NCBI GenBank assembly: GCA_037783545.1 | Contig: JBBELK010000213.1 | Location: 2,046,001 to 2,110,000, forward strand | DNA length: 64,000 nt | Reading direction: 5' to 3' | DNA from: Henricia sp. BOLD:AAB3569 | Taxonomy: Eukaryota > Echinodermata > Asteroidea > Spinulosida > Echinasteridae | Shown here: one piece after another, positions 39,813 to 53,308 of the stretch | Position numbering within the stretch: the stretch's first letter is position 1 | How the letters are laid out: each line of letters begins with the position of its first letter | The notes under the pieces: generated by a model | The model's input: only the letters and a program-made list of their open reading frames with translations | The model's database searches: none | Told to the model about the DNA's origin: nothing | Made by a program: the position numbers and the translations under genes

Positions 39813-40934
39813 GTCTACGACCATACCACATTGAATACACCGGTTCCCGTCTGATCACCGCAGTTAAGCAACGTTGGGCTCGGTCAGTACTTCGGTGGGA
39901 GACCACCTGGGAATACCGAGTGTCGTAGGCACTTTTGTTTTGTCGAGTAAAATATTGTTCTTCAGTAAACGTTTAAAATTACGCAAATCTGTTAAGCATT
40001 CGTCTACGACCATACCACATTGAATACACCGGTTCCCGTCTGATCACCGCAGTTAAGCAACGTTGGTCTCGGTCAGTACTTCGGTGGGAGACCACCTGGG
40101 AATACCGAGTGTCGTAGGCACTTTTGTTTTTAGTAAAATATTGTTCTTCTGTAAACGTTTCAAATTACGCAAACCTGTTAAGCTTTCGTCTACGACCATA
40201 CCACATTGAATACACCGGTTCCCGTCTGATCACCGCAGTTAAGCAACGTTGGGCTCGGTCAGTACTTCGGTGGGAGACCACCTGGGAATACCGAGTGTCG
40301 TAGGCACTTTTGTTTTTAGTAAAATATTGTTCTTCTGTAAACGTTTCAAATTACGCAAACCTGTTAAGCTTTCGTCTACGACCATACCACATTGAATACA
40401 CCGGTTCCCGTCTGATCACCGCAGTTAGGCAACGTTGGGCTCGGTCAGTACTTCGGTGGGAGACCACCTGGGAATACCGAGTGTCGTAGGCACTTTTGTT
40501 TTTAGTAAAATATTGTTCTTCTGTAAACGTTTCAAATTACGCAAACCTGTTAAGCTTTCGTCTACGACCATACCACATTGAATACACCGGTTCCCGTCTG
40601 ATCACCGCAGTTAAGCAACGTTGGGCTCGGTCAGTACTTCGGTGGGAGACCACCTGGGAATACCGAGTGTCGTAGGCACTTTTGTTTTGTCGAGTAAAAT
40701 ATTGTTCTTCAGTAAACGTTTAAAATTACGCAAACCTGTTAAGCATTCGTCTACGACCATACCACATTGAATACACCGGTTCCCGTCTGATCACCGCAGT
40801 TAAGCAACGTTGGGCTCGGTCAGTACTTCGGTGGGAGACCACCTGGGAATTCCGAGTTTCGTAGGCACTTTTGTTTTTAGTAAAATATTGTTCATCTGTA
40901 AACGTTTCAAATTACGCAAACCTGTTAAGCTTTC

Positions 40935-41053
40935 GTCCACGACCATACCACATTGAATACACCGGTTCCCGTCTGATCACCGCAGTTAAGCAACGTTGGG
41001 CTCGGTCATTACTTCGGTGGGAGACCACCTGGGAATACCGAGTGTCGTAAGCA
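40935..41053 (+). pseudogene. 5S copy with helix I and loop E lesions
   Basis: T4C and G116A each break a helix I pair (positions 4-115 and 3-116), and G75T hits loop E. The same combination is in 42621, which adds A45G. These three lesions together make a stable 5S product unlikely, yet the copy was duplicated with its neighbours. Confidence 0.7.
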
Positions 41054-44000
41054 CTTTTGTTTTGTCGAGTAAAATAGTGTTCTTCAGTAAACGTTTAAAA
41101 TTACGCAAACCTGTTAAGCATTCGTCTACGACCATACCACATTGAATACACCGGTTCCCGTCTGATCACCGCAGTTAAGCAACGTTGGGCTCGGTCAGTA
41201 CTTCGGTGGGAGACCACCTGGGAATACCGAGTGTCGTAGTCACTTTTGTTTTGTCGAGTAAAATATTGTTCTTCTGTAAACGTTTCAAATTACGCAAACC
41301 TGTTAAGCTTTCGTCCACGACCATACCACATTGAATACACCGGTTCCCGTCTGATCACCGCAGTTAAGCAACGTTGGGCTCGGTCAGTACTTCGGTGGGA
41401 GACCACCTGGGAATACCGAGTGTCGTAGGCACTTTTGTTTTTAGTAAAATATTGTTATTCTGTAAACGTTTCAAATTACGCAAACCTGTTAAGCTTTCGT
41501 CTACGACCATACCACATTGAATACACCGGTTCCCGTCTGATCACCGCAGTTAAGCAACGTTGGGCTCGGTCAGTACTTCGGTGGGAGACCACCTGGGAAT
41601 ACCGAGTGTCGTAGGCACTTTTGTTTTTAGTAAAATATTGTTCTTCTGTAAACGTTTCAAATTACGCAAACCTGTTAAGCTTTCGTCTACGACCATACCA
41701 CATTGAATACACCGGTTCCCGTCTGATCACCGCAGTTAAGCAACGTTGGGCTCGGTAAGTACTTCGGTGGGAGACCACCTGGGAATACCGAGTGTCGTAG
41801 GCACTTTTGTTTTGTCGAGTAAAATATTGTTCTTCAGTAAACGTTTAAAATTACGCAAACCTGTTAAGCATTCGTCTACGACCATACCACATTGAATACA
41901 CCGGTTCCCGTCTGATCACCGCAGTTAAGCAACGTTGGGCTCGGTCAGTACTTCGGTGGGAGACCACCTGGGAATTCCGAGTTTCGTAGGCACTTTTGTT
42001 TTTAGTAAAATATTGTTCATCTGTAAACGTTTCAAATTACGCAAACCTGTTACGCTTTCGTCTACGACCATACCACATTGAATACACCGGTTCCCGTCTG
42101 ATCACCGCAGTTAAGCAACGTTGGGCTCGGTCATTACTTCGGTGGGAGACCACCTGGGAATACCGAGTGTCGTAGGCACTTTTGTTTTTAGTAAAATATT
42201 GTTCTTCTGTAAACGTTTCAAATTACGCAAACCTGTTAAGCTTTCGTCTACGACCATACCACATTGAATACACCGGTTCCCGTCTGATCACCGCAGTTAA
42301 GCAACGTTGGGCTCGGTCAGTACTTCGGTGGGAGACCACCTGGGAATACCGAGTGTCGTAGGCACTTTTGTTTTGTCGAGTAAAATATTGTTCTTCAGTA
42401 AACGTTTAAAATTACGCAAACCTGTTAAGCATTCGTCTACGACCATACCACATTGAATACACCGGTTCCCGTCTGATCACCGCAGTTAAGCAACGTTGGG
42501 CTCGGTCAGTACTTCGGTGGGAGACCACCTGGGAATTCCGAGTTTCGTAGGCACTTTCGTTTTTAGTAAAATATTGTTCATCTGTAAACGTTTCAAATTA
42601 CGCAAACCTGTTAAGCTTTCGTCCACGACCATACCACATTGAATACACCGGTTCCCGTCTGATCGCCGCAGTTAAGCAACGTTGGGCTCGGTCATTACTT
42701 CGGTGGGAGACCACCTGGGAATACCGAGTGTCGTAAGCACTTTTGTTTTGTCGAGTAAAATATTGTTCTTCAGTAAACGTTTAAAATTACGCAAACCTGT
42801 TAAGCATTCGTCTACGACCATACCACATTGAATACACCGGTTCCCGTCTGATCACCGCAGTTAAGCAACGTTGGGCTCGGTCAGTACTTCGGTGGGAGAC
42901 CACCTGGGAATACCGAGTGTCGTAGTCACTTTTGTTTTGTCGAGTAAAATATTGTTCTTCTGTAAACGTTTCAAATTACGCAAACCTGTTAAGCTTTCGT
43001 CTACGACCATACCACATTGAATACACCGGTTCCCGTCTGATCACCGCAGTTAAGCAACGTTGGGCTCGGTCAGTACTTCGGTGGGAGACCACCTGGGAAT
43101 ACCGAGTGTCGTAGGCACTTTTGTTTTTAGTAAAATATTGTTATTCTGTAAACGTTTCAAATTACGCAAACCTGTTAAGCTTTCGTCTACGACCATACCA
43201 CATTGAATACACCGGTTCCCGTCTGATCACCGCAGTTAAGCAACGTTGGGCTCGGTCAGTACTTCGGTGGGAGACCACCTGGGAATACCGAGTGTCGTAG
43301 GCACTTTTGTTTTTAGTAAAATATTGTTCTTCTGTAAACGTTTCAAATTACGCAAACCTGTTAAGCTTTCGTCTACGACCATACCACATTGAATACACCG
43401 GTTCCCGTCTGATCACCGCAGTTAAGCAACGTTGGGCTCGGTCAGTACTTCGGTGGGAGACCACCTGGGAATACCGAGTGTCGTAGTCACTTTTGTTTTG
43501 TCGAGTAAAATATTGTTCTTCTGTAAACGTTTCAAATTACGCAAACCTGTTTAGCTTTCGTCTACGACCATACCACATTGAATACACCGGTTCCCGTCTG
43601 ATCACCGCAGTTAAGCAACGTTGGGCTCGGTCAGTACTTCGGTGGGAGACCACCTGGGAATACCGAGTGTCGTAGGCACTTTTGTTTTTAGTAAAATATT
43701 GTTATTCTGTAAACGTTTCAAATTACGCAAACCTGTTAAGCTTTCGTCTACGACCATACCACATTGAATACACCGGTTCCCGTCTGATCACCGCAGTTAA
43801 GCAACGTTGGGCTCGGTCAGTACTTCGGTGGGAGACCACCTGGGAATACCGAGTGTCGTAGGCACTTTTGTTTTTAGTAAAATATTGTTCTTCTGTAAAC
43901 GTTTCAAATTACGCAAACCTGTTAAGCTTTCGTCTACGACCATACCACATTGAATACACCGGTTCCCGTCTGATCACCGCAGTTAAGCAACGTTGGGCTC

Positions 44001-45623
44001 GGTAAGTACTTCGGTGGGAGACCACCTGGGAATACCGAGTGTCGTAGGCACTTTTGTTTTGTCGAGTAAAATATTGTTATTCAGTAAACGTTTAAAATTA
44101 CGCAAACCTGTTAAGCATTCGTCTACGACCATACCACATTGAATACACCGGTTCCCGTCTGATGACCGCAGTTAAGCAACGTTGGGCTCGGTCAGTACTT
44201 CGGTGGGAGACCACCTGGGAATTCCGAGTTTCGTAGGCACTTTTGTTTTTAGTAAAATATTGTTCATCTGTAAACGTTTCAAATTACGCAAACCTGTTAC
44301 GCTTTCGTCTACGACCATACCACATTGAATACAACGGTTCCCGTCTGATCACCGCAGTTAAGCAACGTTGGGCTCGGTCATTACTTCGGTGGGAGACCAC
44401 CTGGGAATACCGAGTGTCGTAGGCACTTTTGTTTTGTCGAGTAAAATATTGTTCTTCAGTAAACGTTTAAAATTACGCAAACCTGTTAAGCATTCGTCTA
44501 CGACCATACCACATTGAATACACCGGTTCCCGTCTGATCACCGCAGTTAAGCAACGTTGGGCTCGGTCAGTACTTCGGTGGGAGACCACCTGGGAATACC
44601 GAGTGTCGTAGGCACTTTTGTTTTTAGTAAAATATTGTTCTTCTGTAAACGTTTCAAATTACGCAAACCTGTTAAGATTTCGTCTACGACCATACCACAT
44701 TGAATACACCGGTTCCCGTCTGATCACCGCAGTTAAGCAACGTTGGGCTCGGTAAGTACTTCGGTGGGAGACCACCTGGGAATACCGAGTGTCGTAGGCA
44801 CTTTTGTTTTGTCGAGTAAAATATTGTTCTTCAGTAAACGTTTAAAATTACGCAAACCTGTCAAGCATTCGTCTACGACCATACCACATTGAATACACCG
44901 GTTCCCGTCTGATCGCCGCAGTTAAGCAACGTTGGGCTCGGTCAGTACTTCGGTGGGAGACCACCTGGGAATTCCGAGTTTCGTAGGCACTTTTGTTTTT
45001 AGTAAAATATTGTTCATCTGTAAACGTTTCAAATTACGCAAACCTGTTAAGCTTTCGTCTACGACCATACCACATTGAATACACCGGTTCCCGTCTGATC
45101 ACCGCAGTTAAGCAACGTTGGGCTCGGTCATTACTTCGGTGGGAGACCACCTGGGAATACCGAGTGTCGTAGGCACTTTTGTTTTGTCGAGTAAAATATT
45201 GTTCTTCAGTAAACGTTTAAAATTACGCAAACCTGTTAAGCATTCGTCTACGACCATACCACATTGAATACACCGGTTCCCGTCTGATCACCGCAGTTAA
45301 GCAACGTTGGGCTCGGTCAGTACTTCGGTGGTAGACCACCTGGGAATACCGAGTGTCGTAGGCACTTTTGTTTTGTCGAGTAAAATATTGTTCTTCAGTA
45401 AACGTTTAAAATTACGCAAACCTGTTAAGCATTCGTCTACGACCATACCACATTGAATAAACCGGTTCCCGTCTGATCACCGCAGTTAAGCAACGTTGGG
45501 CTCGGTCAGTACTTCGGTGGGAGATCACCTGGGAATACCGAGTGTCGTAGGCACTTTTGTTTTAATTAGTAAAATATTGTTCTTCTGTAAACGTTTCAAA
45601 TTACGCAAACCTGTTAAGCTTTC

Positions 45624-45742
45624 GTCTACGACCATACCACATAGAATACACCGGTTCCCGTCTGATCACCGCAGAGAAGCAACGTTGGGCTCGGTCAGTA
45701 CTTCGGTGGGAGACCACCTGGGAATACCGAGTGTCGTAGGCA
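45624..45742 (+). pseudogene. 5S copy with T20A and altered Box A
   Basis: CACATAGAA replaces CACATTGAA (T20A, helix II), and GCAGAGAAGC replaces GCAGTTAAGC (T52A, T53G) inside Box A. The neighbouring genes 45435 and 45814 also carry private changes (C26A and a spacer T insertion), so this stretch is a local damage hot spot. Confidence 0.6.
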
Positions 45743-47127
45743 CTTTTGTTTTGTCGAGTAAAATATTGTTCTTCAGTAAACGTTTAAAATTACGCAAACC
45801 TGTTAAGCATTTCGTCTACGACCATACCACATTGAATACACCGGTTCCCGTCTGATCACCGCAGTTAAGCAACGTTGGGCTCGGTCAGTACTTCGGTGGG
45901 AGACCACCTGGGAATACCGAGTGTCGTAGGCACTTTTGTTTTTAGTAAAATATTGTTCTTCTGTAAACGTTTCAAATTACGCAAACCTGTTAAGCTTTCG
46001 TCTACGACCATACCACATTGAATACACCGGTTCCCGTCTGATCACCGCAGTTAAGCAACGTTGGGCTCGGTCAGTACTTCGGTGGGAGACCACCTGGGAA
46101 TACCGAGTGTCGTAGGCACTTTTGTTTTGTCGAGTAAAATATTGTTCTTCAGTAAACGTTTAAAATTACGCAAACCTGTTAAGCATTCGTCTACGACCAT
46201 ACCACATTGAATACACCGGTTCCCGTCTGATCACCGCAGTTAAGCAACGTTGGGCTCGGTCAGTACTTCGGTGGGAGACCACCTGGGAATACCGAGTGTC
46301 GTAGGCACTTTTGTTTTTAGTAAAATATTGTTCTTCTGTAAACGTTTAAAATTACGCAAACCTGTTAAGCATTCGTCTACGACCATACCACATTGAATAC
46401 ACCGGTTCCCGTCTGATCACCGCAGTTAAGCAACGTTGGGCTCGGTCAGTACTTCCTTGGGAGACCACCTGGGAATTCCGAGTTTCGTAGGCACTTTTGT
46501 TTTTAGTAAAATATTGTTCATCTGTAAACGTTTCAAATTACGCAAACCTGTTAAGCTTTCGTCTACGACCATACCACATTGAATACACCGGTTCCCGTCT
46601 GATCACCGCAGTTAAGCAACGTTGGGCTCGGTCATTACTTCGGTGGGAGACCACCTGGGAATACCGAGTGTCGTAGGCACTTTTGTTTTGTCGAGTAAAA
46701 TATTGTTCTTCAGTAAACGTTTAAAATTACGCAAACCTGTTAAGCATTCGTCTACGACCATACCACATTGAATACACCGGTTCCCGTCTGATCTCCGCAG
46801 TTAAGCAACGTTGGGCTCGGTCAGTACTTCGGTGGGAGACCACCTGGGAATACCGAGTGTCGTAGGCACTTTTGTTTTGTCGAGTAAAATATTGTTCTTC
46901 AGTAAACGTTTAAAATTACGCAAACCTGTTAAGCATTCGTCTACGACCATACCACATTGAATACACCGGTTCCCGTCTGATCACCGCAGTTAAGCAACGT
47001 TGGGCTCGGTCAGTACTTCGGTGGGAGACCACCTGGGAATACCGAGTGTCGTAGGCACTTTTGTTTTTTCGAGTAAAATATTGTTCTTCAGTAAACGTTT
47101 CAAATTACGCAAACATGTTAAGCATTC

Positions 47128-49688
47128 GTCTACGACCATACCACATTGAATACACCGGTTCCCGTCTGATCACCGCAGTTAAGCAACGTTGGGCTCGGTC
47201 AGTACTTCGGTGGGAGACCACCTGGGAATACCGAGTGTCGTAGGCACTTTTGTTTTGTCGAGTAAAATATTGTTCTTCAGTAAACGTTTAAAATTACGCA
47301 AACCTGTTAAGCATTCGTCTACGACCATACCACATTGAATAAACCGGTTCCCGTCTGATCACCGCAGTTAAGCAACGTTGGGCTCGGTCAGTACTTCGGT
47401 GGGAGACCACCTGGGAATACCGAGTGTCGTAGGCACTTTTGTTTTAATTAGTAAAATATTGTTCTTCTGTAAACGTTTCAAATTACGCAAACCTGTTAAG
47501 CTTTCGTCTACGACCATACCACATTGAATACACCGGTTCCCGTCTGATCACCGCAGTTAAGCAACGTTGGGCTCGGTCAGTACTTCGGTGGGAGACCACC
47601 TGGGAATACCGAGTGTCGTATGCACTTTTGTTTTGTCGAGTAAAATATTGTTCTTCAGTAAACGTTTAAAATTACGCAAACCTGTTAAGCATTCGTCTAC
47701 GACCATACCACATTGATTACACCGGTTCCCGTCTGATCACCGCAGTTAAGCAACGTTGGGCTCGGTCAGTACTTCGGTGGGAGACCACCTGGGAATACCG
47801 AGTGTCGTAGGCACTTTTGTTTTTAGTAAAATATTGTTCTTCTGTAAACGTTTCAAATTACGCAAACCTGTTAAGCTTTCGTCTACGACCATACCACATT
47901 GAATACACCGGTTCCCGTCTGATCACCGCAGTTAAGCAACGTTGGGCTCGGTCAGTACTTCGGTGGGAGACCACCTGGGAATACCGAGTGTCGTAGGCAC
48001 TTTTGTTTTGTCGAGTAAAATATTGTTCTTCAGTAAACGTTTAAAATTACGCAAACCTGTTAAGCATTCGTCTACGACCATACCACATTGGATACACCGG
48101 TTCCCGTCTGATCACCGCAGTTAAGCAACGTTGGGCTCGGTCAGTACTTCGGTGGGAGACCACCTGGGAATACCGAGTGTCGTTGGCACTTTTGTTTTTA
48201 GTAAAATATTGTTCTTCTGTAAACGTTTCAAATTACGCAAACCTGTTAAGCTTTCGTCTACGACCATACCACATTGAATACACCGGTTCCCGTCTGATCA
48301 CCGCAGTTAAGCAACGTTGGGCTCGGTCAGTACTTCGGTGGGAGACCACCTGGGAATACCGAGTGTCGTAGGCACTTTTGTTTTTAGTAAAATATTGTTC
48401 TTCTGTAAACGTTTCAAATTACGCAAACCTGTTAAGCTTTCGTCTACGACCATACCACATTGAATACACCGGTTCCCGTCTGATCACCGCAGTTAAGCAA
48501 CGTTGGGCTCAGTCAGTACTTCGGTGGGAGACCACCTGGGAATACCGAGTGTCGTAGGCACTTTTGTTTTGTCGAGTAAAATATTGTTCTTCAGTAAACG
48601 TTTAAAATTACGCAAACCTGTTAAGCATTCGTCTACGACCATACCACATTGAATACACCGGTTCCCGTCTGATCACCGCAGTTAAGCAACGTTGGGCTCA
48701 GTCAGTTCTTCGGTGGGAGACCACCTGGGAATACCGAGTGTCGTAGGCACTTTTGTTTTGTCGAGTAAAATATTGTTCTTCAGTAAACGTTTAAAATTAC
48801 GCAAACCTGTTAAGCATTCGTCTACGACCATACCATATTGAATACACCGGTTCCCGTCTGATCACCGCAGTTAAGCAACGTTGGGCTCGGTCAGTACTTC
48901 GGTGGGAGACCACCTGGGAATACCGAGTGTCGTAGGCACTTTTGTTTTGTCGAGTAAAATATTGTTCTTCAGTAAACGTTTAAAATTACGCAAACCTGTT
49001 AAGCATTCGTCTACGACCATACCACATTGAATACAACGGTTCCCGTCTGATCACCGCAGTTAAGCAACGTTGGGCTCGGTCAGTACTTCGGTGGGAGACC
49101 ACCTGGGAATACCGAGTGTCGTAGGCACTTTTGTTTTTAGTAAAATATTGTTCTTCTGTAAACGTTTCAAATTACGCAAACCTGTTAAGCTTTCGTCTAC
49201 GACCATACCACATTGAATACACCGGTTCCCGTCTGATCACCGCAGTTAAGCAACGTTGGGCTTGGTCAATACTTCGGTGGGAGACCACCTGGGAATACCG
49301 AGTGTCGTAGGCACTTTTGTTCTGTCGAGTAAAATATTGTTCTTCAGTAAACGTTTAAAATTACGCAAACCTGTTAAGCATTCGTCTACGACCATACCAC
49401 ATTGAATACACCGGTTCCCGTCTGATCACCGCAGTTAAGCAACGTTGGGCTCGGTCAGTACTTCGGTGGGAGACCACCTGGGAATACCGAGTGTCGTAGG
49501 CACTTTTGTTTTTAGTAAAATATTGTTCTTCTGTAAACGTTTCAAATTACGCAAACCTGTTAAGCTTTCGTCTACGACCATACCACATTGAATACACCGG
49601 TTCCCGTCTGATCACCGCAGTTAAGCAACGTTGGGCTCGGTCAGTACTTCGGTGGGAGACCACCTGGGAATACCGAGTGTCGTAGGCA
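47128..49688 (+). rRNA. 5S rRNA genes 252-265
   Basis: Gene starts: 47128, 47317, 47506, 47695, 47881, 48070, 48256, 48442, 48631, 48820, 49009, 49195, 49384, 49570. This block opens like the higher-order repeat (M spacer unit, C26A unit, C spacer unit) and carries A22G at 48070 and G70A at 48442 and 48631. It is thus a diverged relative of the 23-39 kb domain. Private changes: A115T at 48070 (opens a helix I pair), C17T at 48820, C28A at 49009. Confidence 0.95.
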
Positions 49689-49758
49689 CTTTTGTTTTGT
49701 CGAGTAAAATATTGTTCTTCAGTAAACGTTTCAAATTACGCAAACCTGTTAAGCTTTC
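49689..49758 (+). repeat. Recombinant A-to-B spacer, switch in the middle
   Basis: Carries GTCGAG and TTCTTCAGT (A), then TTTCAAATT and GCTTTCG (B), so the switch lies in AGTAAACGTTT. The same form precedes 50505, 53682, 60890 and 62389, on both sides of the array break. This form therefore either predates the break or arose repeatedly. Confidence 0.8.
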
Positions 49759-52700
49759 GTCTACGACCATACCACATTGAATACACCGGTTCCCGTCTGA
49801 TCACCGCAGTTAAGCAACGTTAGGCTCGGTCAGTACTTCGGTGGGAGACCACCTGGGAATACCGAGTGTCGTAGGCACTTTTGTTTTGTCGAGTAAAATA
49901 TTGTTCTTCAGTAAACGTTTAAAATTACGCAAACCTGTTAAGCATTCGTCTACGACCATACCACATTGAATACACCGGTTCCCGTCTGATCACCGAAGTT
50001 AAGCAACGTTGGGCTCGGTCAGTACTTCGGTGGGAGACCACCTGGGAATGTCGTAGGCACTTTTGTTTTGTCGAGTAAAATATTGTTCTTCAGTAAACGT
50101 TTAAAATTACGCAAACCTGTTAAGCATTCGTCTACGACCATACCACATTGAATACACCGGTTCCCGTCTGATCACCGCAGTTAAGCAACGTTGGGCTCGG
50201 TCAGTACTTCGGTGGGAGACCACCTGGGACTACCGAGTGTCGTAGGCACTTTTGTTTTTAGTAAAATATTGTTCTTCTGTAAACGTTTCAAATTACGCAA
50301 ACCTGTTAAGCTTTCGTCTACGACCATACCACATTGAATACACCGGTTCCCGTCTGATCACCGCAGTTAAGCAACGTTGGGCTCGGTCAGTACTTCGGTG
50401 GGAGACCACCTGGGAATACCGAGTGTCGTAGGTACTTTTGTTTTGTCGAGTAAAATATTGTTCTTCAGTAAACGTTTCAAATTACGCAAACCTGTTAAGC
50501 TTTCGTCTACGACCATACCACATTGAATACACCGGTTCCCGTCTGATCACCGCAGTTAAGCAACGTTGGGCTCGGTCAGTACTTCGGTGGGAGACCACCT
50601 GGGAATACCGAGTGTCGTAGGCACTTTTGTTTTTAGTAAAATATTGTTCTTCTGTAAACGTTTCAAATTACGCAAACCTGTTAAGCTTTCGTCTACGACC
50701 ATACCACATTGAATACACCGGTTCCCGTCTGATCACCGCAGTTAAGCAACGTTGGGCTCGGTCAGTACTTCGGTGGGAGACCACCTGGGAATACCGAGTG
50801 TCGTAGGCACTTTTGTTTTTAGTAAAATATTGTTCTTCTGTAAACGTTTCAAATTACGCAAACCTGTTAAGCTTTCGTCTACGACCATACCACATTGAAT
50901 ACACCGGTTCCCGTCTGATCACCGCAGTTAAGCAACGTTGGGCTCGGTCAGTACTTCGGTGGGAGACCACCTGGGAATACCGAGTGTCGTAGGCACTTTT
51001 GTTTTTAGTAAAATATTGTTCTTCTGTAAACGTTTCAAATTACGCAAACCTGTTAAGCTTTCGTCTACGACCATACCACATTGAATACACCGGTTCCCGT
51101 CTGATCACCGCAGTTAAGCAACGTTGGGCTCGGTCAGTACTTCGGTGGGAGACCACCTGGGAATACCGAGTGTCGTAGGCACTTTTGTTTTGTCGAGTAA
51201 AATATTGTTCTTCAGTAAACGTTTAAAATTACGCAAACCTGTTAAGCATTCGTCTACGACCATACCACATTGAATACACCGGTTCCCGTCTGATCACCGC
51301 AGTTAAGCAACGTTGGGCTCGGTCAGTACTTCGGTGGGAGACCACCTGGGAATAACGAGTGTCGTAGGCACTTTTGTTTTTAGTAAAATATTGTTCTTCT
51401 GTAAACGTTTCAAATTACGCAAACCTGTTAAGCTTTCGTCTACGACCATACCACATTGAATACACCGGTTCCCGTCTGATCACCGCAGTTAAGCAACGTT
51501 GGGCTCGGTCAGTACTTCGGTGGGAGACCACCAGGGAATACCGAGTGTCGTAGGCACTTTTGTTTTTAGTAAAATATTGTTCTTCTGTAAACGTTTCAAA
51601 TTATGCAAACCTGTTAAGCTTTCGTCTACGACCATACCACATTGAATACACCGGTTCCCGTCTGATCACCGCAGTTAAGCAACGTTGGGCTCGGTCAGTA
51701 CTTCGGTGGGAGACCACCTGGGAATACCGAGTGTCGTAGGCACTTTTGTTTTGTCGAGTAAAATATTGTTCTTCAGTAAACGTTTAAAATTAGGCAAACC
51801 TGTTAAGCATTCGTCTACGACCATACCACATTGAATACACCGGTTCCCGTCTGATCACCGCAGTTAAGCAACGTTGGGCTCGGTCAGTACTTCGGTGGGA
51901 GACCACCTGGGAATACCGAGTGTCGTAGGCACTTTTGTTTTTAGTAAAATATTGTTCTTCTGTAAACGTTTCAAATTACGCAAACCTGTTGAGCTTTCGT
52001 CTACGACCATACCACATTGAATACACCGGTTCCCGTCTGATCACCGCAGTTAAGCAACGTTGGGCTCAGTCAGTACTTCGGTGGGAGACCACCTGGGAAT
52101 ACCGAGTGTCGTAGGCACTTTTGTTTTGTCGAGTAAAATATTGTTCTTCAGTAAACGTTTAAAATTACGCAAACCTGTTAAGCATTCGTCTACGACCATA
52201 CCACATTGAATACACCGGTTCCCGTCTGATCACCGCAGTTAAGCAACGTTGGGCTCGGTCAATACTTCGGTGGGAGACCACCTGGGAATACCGAGTGTCG
52301 TAGGCACTTTTGTTTTGTCGAGTAAAATATTGTTCTTCAGTAAACGTTTAAAATTACGCAAACCTGTTAAGCATTCGTCTACGACCATACCACATTGAAT
52401 ACACCGGTTCCCGTCTGATCACCGCAGTTAAGCAACGTTGGGCTCGGTCAGTACTTCGGTGGGAGACCACCTGGGAATACCGAGTGTCGTAGGCACTTTT
52501 GTTTTTAGTAAAATATTGTTCTTCTGTAAACGTTTCAAATTACGCAAACCTGTTAAGCTTTCGTCTACGACCATACCACATTGAATACACCGGTTCCCGT
52601 CTGATCACCGCAGTTAAGCAACGTTGGGCTCGGTCAGTACTTCGGTGGGAGACCACCTGGGAATACCGAGTGTCGTAGGCACTTTTGTTTTGTCGAGTAA

Positions 52701-52870
52701 AATATTGTTCTTCAGTAAACGTTTAAAATTACGCAAACCTGTTAAGCATTCGTCTACGACCATACCACATTGAATACACCGGTTCCCGTCTGATCACCGC
52801 AGTTAAGCAACGTTGGGCTCGGTCAGTACTTCGGTGGGAGACCACCTGGGAATACCGAGTGTCGTGGGCA
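49759..52870 (+). rRNA. 5S rRNA genes 266-282 (17-unit duplication, copy 1)
   Basis: Gene starts: 49759, 49948, 50130, 50316, 50505, 50691, 50877, 51063, 51252, 51438, 51624, 51813, 51999, 52188, 52377, 52563, 52752. Marker order: G64A (gttaggc) after an A/B recombinant spacer; a gene with a 7-nt deletion (49948); a gene followed by GTAGGTAC; another recombinant spacer (before 50505); CCAGGG (51438); spacer ATTATGC (before 51624); spacer TTAGGC (before 51813). The same order recurs at about +3,179 bp. Confidence 0.95.
49948..50059 (+). pseudogene. 5S copy lacking 7 nt of the 3' arm (103-109)
   Basis: GGGAATGTCGTAGGC joins position 102 to 110, deleting the 3' strand of helix V next to loop E. 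It also has C49A. The Pol III internal promoter (to 97) and the terminator are intact, so a shortened 111-nt RNA could still be made. The step to the next gene is 182 bp. Confidence 0.8.
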
Positions 52871-53126
52871 CTTTTGTTTTTAGTAAAATATTGTTCTTCT
52901 GTAAACGTTTCAAATTACGCAAACCTGTTAAGCTTTCGTCTACGACCATACCACATTGAATACACCGGTTCCCGTCTGATCACCGCAGTTAAGCAACGTT
53001 AGGCTCGGTCAGTACTTCGGTGGGAGACCACCTGGGAATACCGAGTGTCGTAGGCACTTTTGTTTTGTCGAGTAAAATATTGTTCTTCAGTAAACGTTTA
53101 AAATTACGCAAACCTGTTAAGCATTC

Positions 53127-53238
53127 GTCTACGACCATACCACATTGAATACACCGGTTCCCGTCTGATCACCGCAGTTAAGCAACGTTGGGCTCGGTCA
53201 GTACTTCGGTGGGAGACCACCTGGGAATGTCGTAGGCA
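53127..53238 (+). pseudogene. Second 5S copy with the same 7-nt deletion
   Basis: The deletion is identical to that at 49948, 3,179 bp away, without the C49A change. It is the duplicated partner within the 17-unit repeat. Confidence 0.8.
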
Positions 53239-53308
53239 CTTTTGTTTTGTCGAGTAAAATATTGTTCTTCAGTAAACGTTTAAAATTACGCAAACCTGTT
53301 AAGCATTC

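Larger units (their letters stand above)
39249..47057 (+). rRNA. 5S rRNA genes 210-251 (variant-rich domain)
   Basis: Gene starts: 39249, 39438, 39624, 39813, 40002, 40188, 40374, 40560, 40749, 40935, 41124, 41313, 41499, 41685, 41874, 42060, 42246, 42435, 42621, 42810, 42999, 43185, 43371, 43560, 43746, 43932, 44121, 44307, 44496, 44682, 44871, 45057, 45246, 45435, 45624, 45814, 46000, 46189, 46375, 46561, 46750, 46939. A103T+G110T (GAATTC) at 40749, 41874, 42435, 44121, 44871, 46375. Loop E G75T in the unit after each of these. T4C at 40935, 41313, 42621. C73A at 41685, 43932, 44682. 40749-41499 repeats as 42435-43185 (9 units, 1,686 bp). A/B recombinant spacers precede 39813, 41313, 42999 and 43560. 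Confidence 0.95.
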
